Positions 34,868 through 46,320 of a DNA stretch of 64,000 nt are shown piece after piece; position 1 is the stretch's first letter, and the number at the start of each line of letters is the position of its first letter. The translations under genes were made by a program, and so were the position numbers. The stretch lies in NCBI GenBank assembly GCA_019059635.1, contig JAGVRJ010000001.1:1736001-1800000 (forward strand), in the 5' to 3' direction. The notes under the pieces are model-generated. The model saw only the letters and a list, made by a program, of their open reading frames with translations. It was not told the DNA's origin and searched no databases. Source of the DNA: Proales similis (Eukaryota; Rotifera; Eurotatoria; Ploima; Proalidae).

Positions 34868-37031
34868 TTATACATATTCGTTCCAGATTTTATGATAAAA
34901 AAGAAGATATCTGGAGGTCGGAAACCAAATTGAAACAAACAAACAGGATCTTCTAATTTAAATATTTACCCTTCACTATTAATTACGTTGGCAAGCGTGG
35001 CTTTGCTTATAATATGGTCATCGCAATTAAACCATTGATCAGTTGCGAGTCGAATATATGACGTGTAATGACCCGAGTCAAGGTTTCCATGATGATTCAC
35101 CACCGCAAACAAAAAGTACTTGTTTCTGTTTCCAATATTCATTAACTGTGTTCGTGCTAGAGCACCAGAGATATACCTTTCTGTGTTTATTTCCTCGTCC
35201 AAGTCCTTACCTTCTTCAATAGACATGTAGGGTGTCATATCTAGGATCTCAGGAAACTTGACATGATCGTAAATTTTCCGATGCGTTCGATTTGAGTGTT
35301 CAAATCTCTTTCAACTCTGACGTTTCAGTTTTATCTTATTGACGACAACTAAGCACCTACATACCTTAAGGTGAAGCGAACAAACTGTTGGCAGACTATT
35401 CATGGTCAGCTGTTTTTTCGCTTCTCTCACATTTTGGCATTTTGAGCAGTAAAAACTGGTCACAGTTTCTGGATGTGTGAACCTAGCTGCCGTTAAAGCC
35501 AAATTCATTTTGTTGAATGAAGCATCATTTTACTTGTCCAAGCAGTCTTCGAGCAGAATCGGATTTTCACTTGACGCTGACGGAATTTTGATTATATCAA
35601 GAGAAATGTCCCTTGAAAAAATTCAAAAATCTTATTATAATTAGAAGGAATCTTATTTTTGTACCAGAACGGATCTACTTTGGTTGAGCTGTGTCTAGTA
35701 AATAGATTAGATTAGAATATATTAGGATTCATCAATTAATGCGAAATTTTAGAGCTCAGAATCAGAATTCACTTTTTAAACTTACCCACAACTTGAGCAG
35801 ACGACTTCTGACTGCAAGCCACCCGTAAATATTTTGTCGATAATGCAGTTGCAATTATTGAAATTTGAGTGAGGAATCTCTCCGTTTGAATCACAATTCT
35901 CATCATTTTCTTTTCATATTTTCATCATTCGCAGTCTTGCTGCAGTCTGAACTTGCATTTAATCACATACCAGTATAGTTCTTGTGAAGAGCGTTCAGGG
36001 TAGCAATAAAAAACTCCTTTTAAATGAATCAATCAGTTAAATTAATTGAAGCAATAATTGAGATAATTGAAAATTATAGCTTACATGAGCATCTTGCTGC
36101 TCGTAGCCTGCCAGATGCTTTACTTGTGTCCATACTTGATGAAGAAGCCGAAACGGAATATGCGGCGATCGTTTGCCTGAGTAAAACTAAAACAGTAATT
36201 TTAGTTAATTTTTTGAACGCTGTCGAAAAATAGAAAAGGAAACCTCTTGAAAAAGAGCGACTATTTCGCAAACAAGACAAACCACTTTGGAGGTTTTTAA
36301 AGATGTCCTGGCTTGCTTTGCCGGCGTAGGGTTCTTGCAAACGTGCTGGTCTGAGAGGAAGTAATCTCGAAGAGATGGTGTGTGCGTTAATGCTTGGAGG
36401 ATGCAGTTCATGAAACAAGTGTTGCCGAGATTTATGAGACCCCTGAGGCCAATAATTGAATCCCGGCTTAGTCTATAGGTTAACAATGGCTCGCTCTGTT
36501 TCAACACTTCGATGGGAGGATCCCATTCGCTAAATTTGCCTTTTTTATAAAGATTAAAAATCGTACTTTTTTTCAATTCACACTCGAAGGTTTACCATGA
36601 ATGAGGGCATTGCTTAAAAAGCGAGCTCTCGCCTCTTCTATTTTCTCGTCGTATTGAAAGTCGCGACATAAAAAGCAAAAGACGGTGCCATAGTTCATGT
36701 CCAGAGTGAAGCAATGTTTGTTGAGGGCACAGTGCCTTGTCATGTGGCAGTTACCCAACAAACTGAAACATGCTGAATGCAAACACTCGATGCAAACATG
36801 AATTTGCCCAATGACGGAGTCGATTCCATGCGGACTTGACTGTCGGACCGGCTGTAGGCATTCATGACATGTCAAGTACTCGTCGACCAGCTGCTTGCGT
36901 CCGCGGCCATTATCACACAACGAGCGTATAACTCCGAACAAGGTAAAAAGCCGCTTTTCGAACAGCTCACCAGAATGGCCAGGTTGTTCACTTCGAAGTC
37001 GCTCTTTTAAATGCTCACAGCCCGCTTTCAT
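34868..37031 (-). CDS. USP22-like: USP22/27X/51-type ubiquitin hydrolase (SAGA DUB module)
   Basis: The N-terminal exon (37031-about 36575) is a ZnF-UBP domain with paired Cys/His ([28 protein letters not shown]). The catalytic domain starts [34 protein letters not shown], with the nucleophile Cys in NTCFMN. Small exons encode [17 protein letters not shown] and [21 protein letters not shown]. The His box is [19 protein letters not shown], followed by [22 protein letters not shown] 43-nt last exon (34910-34868) adds [13 protein letters not shown], matching the USP22 C-terminus. Orthologues (Nonstop/Ubp8) deubiquitinate histone H2B within SAGA. About 10 exons; several small ones between 35.5 and 36.2 kb are approximate. 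It shares a short divergent promoter with the ribosomal gene. Confidence 0.9.
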
Positions 37032-37287
37032 TTCGTAGGAATCAATTGGGCTGCTGAAATCCTATTCTCTTTTCGCCGGCTGAAAGAATCAAAAGGGACC
37101 ATGGCGGAATAAACTTGACGAAAAATTTTGCAGCGATCACAAAAAGCGGGTCGACTCACTCGAGACAAAACAGTCTCGTGCAAATTTCAAACTAAGTACG
37201 GTGCGCTTTACAAGCTATTTACTTTTGCTCTAAACTTGAACTACACTTTTGAATCCAACAAGCAACCAACATCATCAAGTGGTGAAA
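37032..37287. promoter_or_regulatory. Bidirectional promoter, USP22-like (-) / RpL7 (+)
   Basis: 256 bp separate the two start codons. A pyrimidine tract CTATTCTCTTTTCGCC at about 37062-37077 resembles the 5'TOP start of ribosomal-protein mRNAs. An ATG GCG GAA TAA at 37101 would be a minimal upstream ORF if it is in the RpL7 leader. The exact transcription starts are not determinable here. Confidence 0.45.
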
Positions 37288-38459
37288 ATGGTCGATGGAA
37301 AGTAAGCATCCCATTTAATCAGGACGAAGCGGCATCTGAACTGGGTGCCGCTTACATCCGACCTTTAATAGGCAGCCATTTCTAATCAATGCTGATTTTC
37401 TCTCATAGGAAGACGCTGCCTAAGGTGCCCGAGACCCTTCTGAAGAGAAGGAAGCAAAATGCTGAGGCCCGTTTGGCCAGAGCCCGCGCTCTCGTCTTGG
37501 AAAAGAAGCAGCGCCAGGAAAAGAAGCGCGATATCTTCAAGCGTGCTGAGCGATACGTTCGCGAGTACAAGAAACAAGAGCAAGATGCTGTCCGTATGAA
37601 GCGAATTGCCCGCAAGAGCAAGAACTTTTTCGTGCCGGCTCAGCCTTCCCTTGCGTTCGTTGTCAGAATCCGAGGGTAAACAGGAGCTCCGGCCGATCGC
37701 AATCAAACTCTCTTTCGATTTATTTAACTCTGAGCAATTTTATAGTATCAACGGAATTCACGCCAAGGTTCGCAAGGTCTTGAAGTTGTTGCGACTTCGA
37801 CAGATCAACAATGGTGTTTTCGTTCGATTGAACAAGGCCACCATCAATATGCTCCGACTCGCCGAGCCCTACATCGCTTGGGGGTAAAACTTAGAACCGT
37901 TCATTCAAACGTTCTCCCTACTAAGTTGCTCTTCTCTAGATACCCTAACCTTAAGTCTGTCCGTGAGCTTGTCTATAAACGCGGCTTCGGAAAGGTCAAC
38001 AAGCAACGCAAGCCTTTGAATGACAACGCCATTATTGAGGCTGCCCTTGGTAATTGCTTTATTCCTCTATGAATTCAATGATTATAAATCAGAGTGGGGA
38101 CTCCTGACCACACTCGTCCGTACCATATGAGAATTCATCTAAACTTTAACTGCGTGGCAGTCTTAATTGTATTTTATTTTTAAGGCAAATACGGTATCAT
38201 TTGCATTGAGGACGTTATCCACGAGCTTTACACCGTCGGTCCGCACTTCAAGCAAGTCTCCAACTTCTTGTGGCCATTCAAACTGAACAACCCGAACGGT
38301 AAACACATCGATCATTCTCTGTCATTTGGACAAAATTAAGTGTAACATTGCCGGATCTCTTCAGGTGGATGGACCAAGAAGGCCAACCACTTCATTGAGG
38401 GTGGTGACTTCGGTAACCGAGAAGAGTTCATCAACAAGCTACTCCGCCGAATGGTCTAA
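37288..38459 (+). CDS. RpL7: 60S ribosomal protein L7 (uL30)
   Basis: Exon 1 (37288-37301) encodes MVDGK and splices to [26 protein letters not shown]. Following exons read [130 protein letters not shown] and [31 protein letters not shown], all in L7 order. The protein binds large-subunit rRNA and is essential for the 60S subunit. Six exons with short introns (the one at about 38050-38183 is the longest). Confidence 0.96.
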
Positions 38460-38687
38460 ATCGTGTTGGATAATCTTTTCAAAGAAAAAAATACCGAAAA
38501 TAAACAAACAAAAAAATTTGCAATTCTTTTTCATGAGGTAGAGACTTGGTTTTATTAGACATTGAGAACAAACAAAAGCTCAAGTTATGGCTGAAGTAGA
38601 TGATTTTCAAAATAGTCATGAAGATCTTTGGATGCAGACTTGGCCGCCTAAAAAATGCATTACTTAACTATGAAGTTATTTTCGAAA

Positions 38688-39654
38688 CTAAGATCTAAAT
38701 GACTTTACGTCTATGATGGCGTAGAGTGTATCGGGGTCCAAGCTTCCGTAGCCGTCTTTATAGCTGTATCTTATTTTTCCGTTCGAGTCGATGCCTAGCA
38801 CCATTTTTACTTTTGCCACTGCCTCTTCTTTTAGATCAGCATCGATCACAAAGCTTTGCCCAAGCTTGCATACAGTGACTGCGTATGGAATATTTTCGAC
38901 GTTCAAACGCAAGCATTCAGACCAATTGTCACTAAAATCAATGTCTATTTGACCCTCATCGTCTGACTTTACGATAAGCTTAGGCAGGCTTGCTCTCTGC
39001 AGAGCGAACTTAACCGCCAAAGTGCAGGCATCAAAAAAATTTCCGCTGTACTCTAGGAGCTTAGTGCGAATGAAAATATTATATTTGAAAGGCACTCAAG
39101 CCTTTTAATACTTACGACTAAATCAACAAAAAGGTTCCAGCATTTCTTGCCGGCAACAACGCACAGTTGAGTGAGGTCAAAATTCGATCGAGCAAGAAGA
39201 TTGCCCAAGAGACTTATAGTTTGCGCAGCAATGCTATCTCCACCGCGGCCTTGAAATTCTGGAGCTGCATTTGCCGAGCAGTCGACGAAGAAATCGATTT
39301 TGCCTTCATTGGGTGTTTGAGAATCTGGTTGTCCAAGTTCCGCTTTAACTGTGGCAATCACTTTTGTGTCTCCCTGTTCACTTGGTTAACTTTGAATCTT
39401 TTGCAAATCTATTTTGATTTGCACATACCAGGGTGAGTTGACACGAGCTGTAGCAGTTATTGATCGAGTCGAATTCAACCCTAAGAGGTCTGTAGTGATT
39501 ATGAGATCTACCATCAAGTCTGAGCTCATCCTAAAAATGATTCAGAAATCACTCATTTGATTTGGCTTTCGAAAATTCCTTAACAACTCTGTCTTACTTG
39601 AACTCCATGAAGTAAATAGATTTTTTCAAATTCGCTTAGACACGCCTGCGCCAT
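38688..39654 (-). CDS. EXOSC7: Exosome complex subunit RRP42 (EXOSC7)
   Basis: Exon 1 encodes MAQACLSEFEKIYLLHGVQ, then DELRLDGRSHNHYRPLRVEFDSINNC...CQLTLG. The next exon has DTKVIATVKAELGQPDSQTPNEGKIDFFVDCSANAAPEFQGRGGD, the RNase PH fold signature. The last exon has EYSGNFFDACTLAVKFALQRASLPKLIV and ends YAIIDVKSFRS. Order and spacing match EXOSC7. In the nine-subunit exosome ring RRP42 is catalytically inactive and helps thread RNA to the nuclease subunits. Four exons with short introns. It lies 161 bp upstream of... its 5' side faces the stop of PHGDH on the same strand, and it converges on RpL7. Confidence 0.93.
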
Positions 39655-39814
39655 CTAGACTCTCAAATAGAAAACTAATTTCAACATAATCACCAGCATT
39701 ACTACGTTAGTAGTGATCAAAGCTTCTCAGACAAAAATTGAGTTGAAAAGTGGTTTATTAAAATGCTTATTTTAAAAAGTCGATTTAAAACGGCGAATTT
39801 AAAGAAGGAATTAT

Positions 39815-40972
39815 CTAATTCTGGATTCTGTTGAGGTTCACCTTTAAAAAAACCACTTGAATTTACCAATTGATAATGAAAAATACAATGGTTAACTTAC
39901 GCCGCCAACGACCTTGCCAGTCTTGACCATTTCGACTATTTGCTCCGCCATATCAACCGCAACTCGGCCCTGGGCTTCTACGGTAGTAGCTCCAATATGA
40001 GGGGTGCAAATCACGTTCGGGTGCATTACAAGATCTGTTGACTTGGGTGGTTCCTTTAAAACAGTTGCTTTTAAATAAATTCGAATTTAAGTAAAAGCAG
40101 TATTGATATTTTACTTCTTCGAAGACATCTAGCCCAGCACCAGCGCACTGACCATTGTTAAGAGCGTCGAGCAAGTCATTCTCATTTATTATGCCACCAC
40201 GAGCACAATTGATGAGACGGAAGCCTGGCTTGCATTTGGCAATCACATCTTTGTTCACCAGGTTTTTGGTCTCTTTCAACAATGGAACATGAACAGTTAT
40301 GTAGTCCGCAAGTGGCCATAAATCATCCAAATTTTTGAATTCAATGTTGAATTTGGCAGCGTCTTCTGGCGTCATGATCGGGTCGTAGCCAATAACGCGC
40401 ATGCCAAAAGCGCGCATTCGTGAAGCGACTTCTCGACCAATACGACCAAGACCCACAACAGCCAAAGTTTTGCCCATAAGCTCATTGCCCATGAACTTGC
40501 TTCTCTCCCATTTGCCTTCACGCATCGAAATGTTGGCGGTGACGATGTTTCTCGGCAAAGCAGTGATCATAGCGCAGGTAAGCTCAGCGGCGCTTATTGT
40601 GTTTGAGCCAGGAGTATTCATAACAAGAATTCCGAGCTCGCTGGCTTTCTCCACATCAATATTATCCACACCAGTTCCAGCTCTACCGACCAGTTTAATG
40701 CTCTTGGCGCCAGCAGTCAAAATCTCAGCGGTCACTTTGGTTGAGGACTTGACGATCAAGCAGTCATAGTTCTAAATGTGTTACTCTTGCTCAATCATTT
40801 CAATCGATTTGATTCAACTGATAATTATCAATACCTGAACCTCCTGCTTGAGCTGTTCAACGCTTTGTTTGGTCTTTTTGACTACATTTAGACCGTTGCT
40901 CTGAAGAATGTCTATGCAGACCTGGCTCACGTCGTCGGTAATCAATACGTTCTTTACTTGGGTATAGCTCAT
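39815..40972 (-). CDS. PHGDH: D-3-phosphoglycerate dehydrogenase (short form)
   Basis: Exon 1 from 40972 encodes [19 protein letters not shown]. The next exon has [40 protein letters not shown], the NAD site [20 protein letters not shown], and [14 protein letters not shown] plus [11 protein letters not shown] further exon has the catalytic-His motif [30 protein letters not shown], and a 27-nt last coding exon ends NLNRIQN. It oxidises 3-phosphoglycerate, the first step of serine synthesis, in the cytosol. The protein is about 330 residues and lacks the C-terminal regulatory domains of the roughly 530-residue vertebrate enzyme, as in insect short forms. Four exons. Confidence 0.93.
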
Positions 40973-42446
40973 TTTCGCTTTTTTGCTTTTGTCGTTTATT
41001 CAACTCAAATGATATGTCGGGCTAGCAAGCGCTGACTTTTTATTCGTATAATTTTGATGAATTTCAAATTTTGAAAATTTGATGATCGCCGCGTTTTATT
41101 TCTGTCGAGTCGCGTGCTTTCAATATTCGCATGCTTTCTGAGTCGCTATACGCTAGAAAAAGTAAGGGGAAAAAGAGTTTACAAGCAAAAGTCGAAAGAG
41201 ACGAAGACAAGAAGACGGAGGAGGAGGGAGAGCATGTAGAGCATATGAGCTCGCGAGGCAAAGCAAATGCAAGGATAATGTAGCAATGAGTCGACTCAGC
41301 GAAATGAGGCTCGTGCACACTCTTAGTCCTTGTTATTGGTTTCAAGATAAGTCCAAGCGTCGTGTTTATTTTCTTCATTTTCTTTTTCCTTAATTCAATC
41401 CATATTTATCCAATAAACAAAAGCATCCCTCTCCTTCACTCATCTAAATATTTCGTAGCAACTCCCTCCTCTCTTCTTGGTGCCTTATGCACTTGGTATC
41501 TTCGAAAAAGCCTCATCAAAATTCGAACGTATAAGCTCGAAAGAAAGGATATAAAGATTCTATAAGAATTCAAGGAGGTTGGTGGGTAGGGGGGTAAAAA
41601 AGAAAATTTTCGTGCCTCCAGAGCTTGGATCACACTGCTCCCTGCTGCTTATTAGGGATAAGATAATCGATTTAATTCCGCATATATCACACGAAAACGG
41701 CGAATAAATTAGTCAAAAAAAGGAAAGAAAATGCGGTGTCAGAAGCCTTATTTCAATTCTCTTTCTATGCAAAAATATCGTTCCTTTGCCTCTTAAGCAG
41801 AAATTCTGTCTATTTCTCTCAGTGAATTTAGGCTTCTCTTTGCCCGCCAGAATTAATCTAGAAATAGATTATTCAGATCTTGGATATTAATCGGATTGAG
41901 GAATTATAGATGCCAAGGATTCAAATATCCAATAAGTACAGAGGTAACTTATTTACAAAATCCTCGAAATGCTCGAGCTCAGAATCGATTTATTGAAAAT
42001 TGCATTGGCTGGTGGAATAAACACAATCAAATCACTGTAAATGATTTGGGAAAAAATTATGATAGCATGCGAGGCCAATTTCTCTTTTCGTTCTCTGTGC
42101 TTGTCTTTGTCTGTCTTGTGTCTGAATCTCGCATGCTCGCTTTCTCTCTTTGGTTTCTAATTCTCTCTCAGCCTCTTCAAATGTAACTTTATTTTTATGG
42201 CGTACATTGAAAATTTCAAAGCATTTGTGTGCTCGCATGTCGTCTGCATCCATTTGTTTGATCATGCACAAGATCACTGCATGATGTGATTAATCATTCT
42301 TCATAAAGTTTCTTTTTTTCATATGCACTACTTGAGCTTTTCAGGTTGGTAGCTTAGCATAAAATTTTACAATCAGACTACACAGACACTTTCGAAATGC
42401 GGGAATAAAAAGAAACGTGCAATGGTTAGTTTAGAACATAAAAAAA
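40973..42446. other. Divergent intergenic region (PHGDH / RhoGDI)
   Basis: About 1.5 kb with no recognised exon. Open frames at about 41.9-42.2 kb look like chance readings. Likely promoters of both genes. Confidence 0.4.
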
Positions 42447-43226
42447 ATGAGCAACCCGGCAAACAATGAGTCGAACGCTGGAGAGTTTGACGATGAAGAA
42501 CACTCTAGCAAGTATCAGCCTCCGAGAAACATCCCGATCAGCGAAATCATCAACAAGGATGCGGATGATCCGTCTTTAAATAAATACAAACAACAGCTCA
42601 TAGGAGACGCCATAAACGTCATTATTGAGCCAAGTGACCCGAGTCGACTTATTCTTAAACGTTTAGTTCTCATTCCAGACGATCATGGTGAAATTGGATT
42701 TGATCTTAAAAGTAATTTCTCATTTCAACTTTTTCCTCTTCCAACTCTGCTCACCTATTGATGGGTTTTCACAGATCTTGAAAAATGCAAGGATGTTCCC
42801 ATTAAAATGAAAGAAGGTTCAGTTTATCGCATTAAAATAGAGTTTTATGTACAGCGGGATATAATCAGTGGACTGCGATTCACCCAAAGTGCTTATAAAG
42901 GTCCCATCAGAAGTAAATATGTCCAAGCTTTTTATTCAATGCTTCAGCAAATTTCTTATTGCAAAAAAAAGCTGACAAATCTTCCTATATGCTGGGAAGC
43001 AGAGCACCAAAAGGGGAGCTTCAAGAGTATTTGAGTGAGAAGGAAACTGTACCTTCGGGTAGGCACATCTTGTTGAATATTTTTTTATATTACTTTATTA
43101 ACCTGGACCTATTTAGGCTTGATGGCGAGGGGGAAATATCACATGAAATCTGCAATACTGGACGATGACAAAAATGTCTATGCCAAATGGGACTGGATTC
43201 TTGAAATTGGCAAAGACTGGAATTGA
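42447..43226 (+). CDS. RhoGDI: Rho GDP-dissociation inhibitor
   Basis: Exon 1 encodes an acidic flexible arm (SNAGEFDDEEHSSKYQPP) and SLNKYKQQLIGDAINVIIEPSDPSRLILKRLVLIPDDHGEIGFDL. The following exons give CKDVPIKMKEGSVYRIKIEFYVQRDIISGLRFTQSAYKG, then ADKSSYMLGSRAPKGELQEYLSEKETVPSG and a final LMARGKYHMKSAILDDDKNVYAKWDWILEIGKDWN. This is the immunoglobulin-like RhoGDI fold that binds the prenyl group of Rho GTPases and holds them in the cytosol. About 200 residues, as in the family. Four or five short exons, introns of 60-80 bp. Confidence 0.93.
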
Positions 43227-43904
43227 TTTATTTCACTTTTTCATTCAATCGATCGAACATACCAAACGTGGAGCACAAAAAGCATCCAAAATCAGCCAGC
43301 AGCATGTCTTAGACTCAGTTTATATTTCTCTTCTCTTTATGCGGATTATTTATGGAACAAAAACCTAAAAAAGCGTCGTTCGCTCTTCTGACTAAGCGAT
43401 AAGCATTCGAGTGGCCACTAGATCTTTAAAATTAACATTTTATTCTGTAAATTCTCTATATTTGAAATAAATAATTCACAGACTGCTAATCGCTTTGTTT
43501 TTTCACTTTTTCGTTTTGTTCACCACATGCTTTAAATGATGATTTAGGTGAAATTGAGAGAAATGAGTGAGAATGTTTGTCAGAAGGTTTTTATTTTTAA
43601 GAGAGAAGTGGGGTTTATGAATAAATAATTGCACGGCTATTGGCGGTTTCTTTTTTATAATAGTTTTTTTAATAAGTCGCATCAAAAAGAGATGGGGTTA
43701 TTGAAAACAGATAACAAAGAGAAACAACGAACAGCTCATTCTCATCTGAATCATAAACGTTCGCATCATATTTGTATGCATGACTAAAACTAGATCAGAA
43801 AATTGGTTTTCTTTGTTTGTTTGTTTGCAATAGTGGCTACATGAATCGGGTTATTTTACGGAATTGGTGTGATTATAATACAGCGCTTGTGCTGTTTACG
43901 CTCT
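43227..43904. other. Intergenic region between convergent RhoGDI and PDI genes
   Basis: 3' UTR-like DNA of both genes; an AATAAA signal follows RhoGDI near 43466. No coding exon seen. Confidence 0.45.
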
Positions 43905-45398
43905 CTACAACTCTTCCTTAGCATTGCCAGCATCCTCGCCTTCCTCATCCTCTCCCTCATCGGCCTCTTCAGTTGAACCTTCGGCGCCATTGCTTTCTAC
44001 AAAACGAGCAAAAGCCTCAAGGGTTCGCTCGCCGTTGTAATCAATCACTTCGTCTGAGCCCTTGGGGAACAATTTGATTGTGGGGAAGCTCTGAATTTTG
44101 ATGTCCTCGAGCTCGTTGGCAGTTGAGTCCATCTTGGCAATAACAATCTCGGCATTGTCCTTGAACTTCTCACCGAGCTGATCGTAGATAGGAGCCAACG
44201 CTTTGCAGTGACCGCACCAAGGAGCGTAGAACTCAACAAGAACAGTCTTGGATCGATCTCGAGCAACTTCTTTGAAGTTTTTGCCGACAAGAACCTTAAC
44301 GGGCTGAGCATCCCAATCCTCAGGGACCTCCTGGGTGAGCAGATGGGGCTTGAGGTTTCCATCGAAGAAACTCTGGACGAAATCTTCAACGATCTGGGTG
44401 GTGATCTCGGTGGACTCAGGCTTGAATTTGGTCATCTCTTGGCCCAATGAGATAAGTCGGATGGTTGGGGCATCGGTCTTAGTCAGGCCGAAGAACTCCA
44501 AAACTCGCTCGTTCTCGTCAATGTCAGTATTGATGAGGACGAAGATGGCCTGACCCTTGAACTTCTTGGCAGCCTCTCGGAATTCAGCAATTTGTTTCTC
44601 AGAGTCAGCAGATGTCTTGCTGACAAAGAGCAAGTTGTGAACCTTAATATCACCACCGAAGATCTTTTGAGCGGTCTCCTGGCTGAACTCAGTAATCAAA
44701 GCAAGTTGATTGGCGTGGATGAATTTTCTAATGTTCTCGTCGCTGAACTCGCCGCTGAAGTCATTGCGGCCCTCATCGAATTTTTTGAACAGAACAAGAG
44801 CATCGTCTCCCTGAACGTTGAGCTCAGTGAAGAGAGCAGCCTCTGAGGTTATACCGAAGCTCACACTATCGATAGTTTTAGCAACATTGTTGAATTGTTG
44901 AGCAGCTTGGCTTTCGAGATTCTTGAACAATCCAAGGACGGCGACTTCGTTGTCTTCCTGGAACTTCTTAAGCTCATCTTGGCTGTTGAGAGTGACCGCA
45001 GCTGGTCCAGACTTCTTCTTGACCCATTGGACGATCTCATCAGAGGTTCGACCACCAGAATACTCAATGGCTTCGCCGTTGATGAAAAATTTAAGGGTCG
45101 GGTAGCCACGGATTTTGAATCGCTCGGCGAGATCGTTGTGAATAGTGGCATCAACTTTACCCAATCGGATCTCCGAACCTTCAGTGTTCAACTGACCGGC
45201 AGCTTTGGCATACTCTGGAGCCAATGCTTTGCAATGGCCACACCACGGAGCATAGAATTCGGCAAGCAAATAGTTGTAGGTCTTGACAGCTTCGTCAAAG
45301 TTGGACGAAGTGAGCACAAGCACATTCTCTTCCTCGGTAAACTCGGCGTGGGCCAGGCTTACAACAAGGCAGGCAAGGAAGACGATCGCGGTTTTCAT
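43905..45398 (-). CDS. PDI: Protein disulfide isomerase (P4HB/PDIA1-like), intronless
   Basis: The ATG at 45398 gives the signal peptide MKTAIVFLACLVVSLAHA; an upstream in-frame extension is ignored because it would bury that signal. Residues 20-130 form thioredoxin domain a with the active site APWCGHCK at 53-56. The middle b and b' domains include FGITSEAALFTELN and FRLISLGQEMTKF-like stretches. The second active site APWCGHCK is at 395-398. An acidic tail ends in the ER retention signal KEEL. 497 residues, no intron. It catalyses disulfide formation and isomerisation in the ER and can serve as the beta subunit of prolyl 4-hydroxylase. Codon use looks biased, as expected of high expression. 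Confidence 0.97.
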   Translation of the reverse strand: MKTAIVFLACLVVSLAHAEFTEEENVLVLTSSNFDEAVKTYNYLLAEFYAPWCGHCKALAPEYAKAAGQLNTEGSEIRLGKVDATIHNDLAERFKIRGYPTLKFFINGEAIEYSGGRTSDEIVQWVKKKSGPAAVTLNSQDELKKFQEDNEVAVLGLFKNLESQAAQQFNNVAKTIDSVSFGITSEAALFTELNVQGDDALVLFKKFDEGRNDFSGEFSDENIRKFIHANQLALITEFSQETAQKIFGGDIKVHNLLFVSKTSADSEKQIAEFREAAKKFKGQAIFVLINTDIDENERVLEFFGLTKTDAPTIRLISLGQEMTKFKPESTEITTQIVEDFVQSFFDGNLKPHLLTQEVPEDWDAQPVKVLVGKNFKEVARDRSKTVLVEFYAPWCGHCKALAPIYDQLGEKFKDNAEIVIAKMDSTANELEDIKIQSFPTIKLFPKGSDEVIDYNGERTLEAFARFVESNGAEGSTEEADEGEDEEGEDAGNAKEEL

Positions 45399-46320
45399 CT
45401 TGGATGAGTTAAAGAATAACCAAAAATCTAATGAAATTGAAATACTTAGTTTCAACTGATCGGTTTCAGGGCTTAATTCTAATTATTTATAAGGTGCCAC
45501 GAGTCAAAGTGAAATAGATGAAAACTGAAATTTGTGTGTGCGTGGAAATGAGAGCGCGCGCTTGCGAGTGAATGAAGAGATGATCATGGCCCGAATATCA
45601 TTGTTCAAAATGCTAACGTGGCATGAAGCTGTTCGATTTTGAGTGCTACGTGGTGGTTCTCTTATGTGGCCAGGCCAGAGTTTTCATTCGCTGAGCCATG
45701 GCCCGCATTGAATATATAGCGATTATAATGAGGTGCTTGCGCAGGGCTAGCTAGACTTTATCAAATCAAATCTAGGGGAGCATCACTATCGTGTAGATGA
45801 GTGATTGGTTCGGCCAATTTGATCTGACTCGTTCACGCAGGGTTTTTTTTCTCCCGAATGCCCTGAAATAGTGTATGGCTTGATAGAAGTTTTAAAATGG
45901 CTACACATTGCGCAATTAGCCAGACAAACATTTGAACTTAAAATCCAAGCTCATGGGCCTATTTATTATTTCAAGCCAAATAATTGCCTCAAATTGAGTC
46001 AAAATAAAACACGTTTCGTAGAATAAAACTAGAAGTTTCAAAACTAAAATTCCCAAAAGACTCGGAGCATTCCAATCCTGATATTGGAAGAAACCCCTCC
46101 AGATCTTGAACAGAATGGAATGGTAATAGAATGGCTGATAGCGAGCTCGTGTGTTGAATTGAGCGAATGATGCGCTTCAGACTAATAAATTGACGGGGAC
46201 AGACATTGAATGTTTCCTAGGTTACCTGACTTCTCCTTCTCTGATGCATTGACTGGGCTCTTTATTGACTGGGACAAACGCTCAAAGGTCTGAAATTGTT
46301 TTGTCAATATACTCCCAGAA
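45399..46320. other. Divergent intergenic region (PDI / Tctex light chain)
   Basis: Contains the PDI promoter motifs at its left end; the rest shows no coding exon. Confidence 0.4.
45484..45653 (-). promoter_or_regulatory. PDI promoter: TATA-like box and CGTGG/CCACG motifs
   Basis: TTATAAATAA (minus strand, 45484-45493) lies about 90 bp before the ATG. Four CCACG/CGTGG cores occur at 45497-45501, 45541-45545, 45617-45621 and 45649-45653. Such cores are the shared part of ER-stress elements bound by ATF6/XBP1. The link to the unfolded-protein response is inference. Confidence 0.4.

Noticed and set aside
41896-42186. 96-codon frame upstream of RhoGDI
   Set aside because: No family resemblance, no splice context; likely chance.
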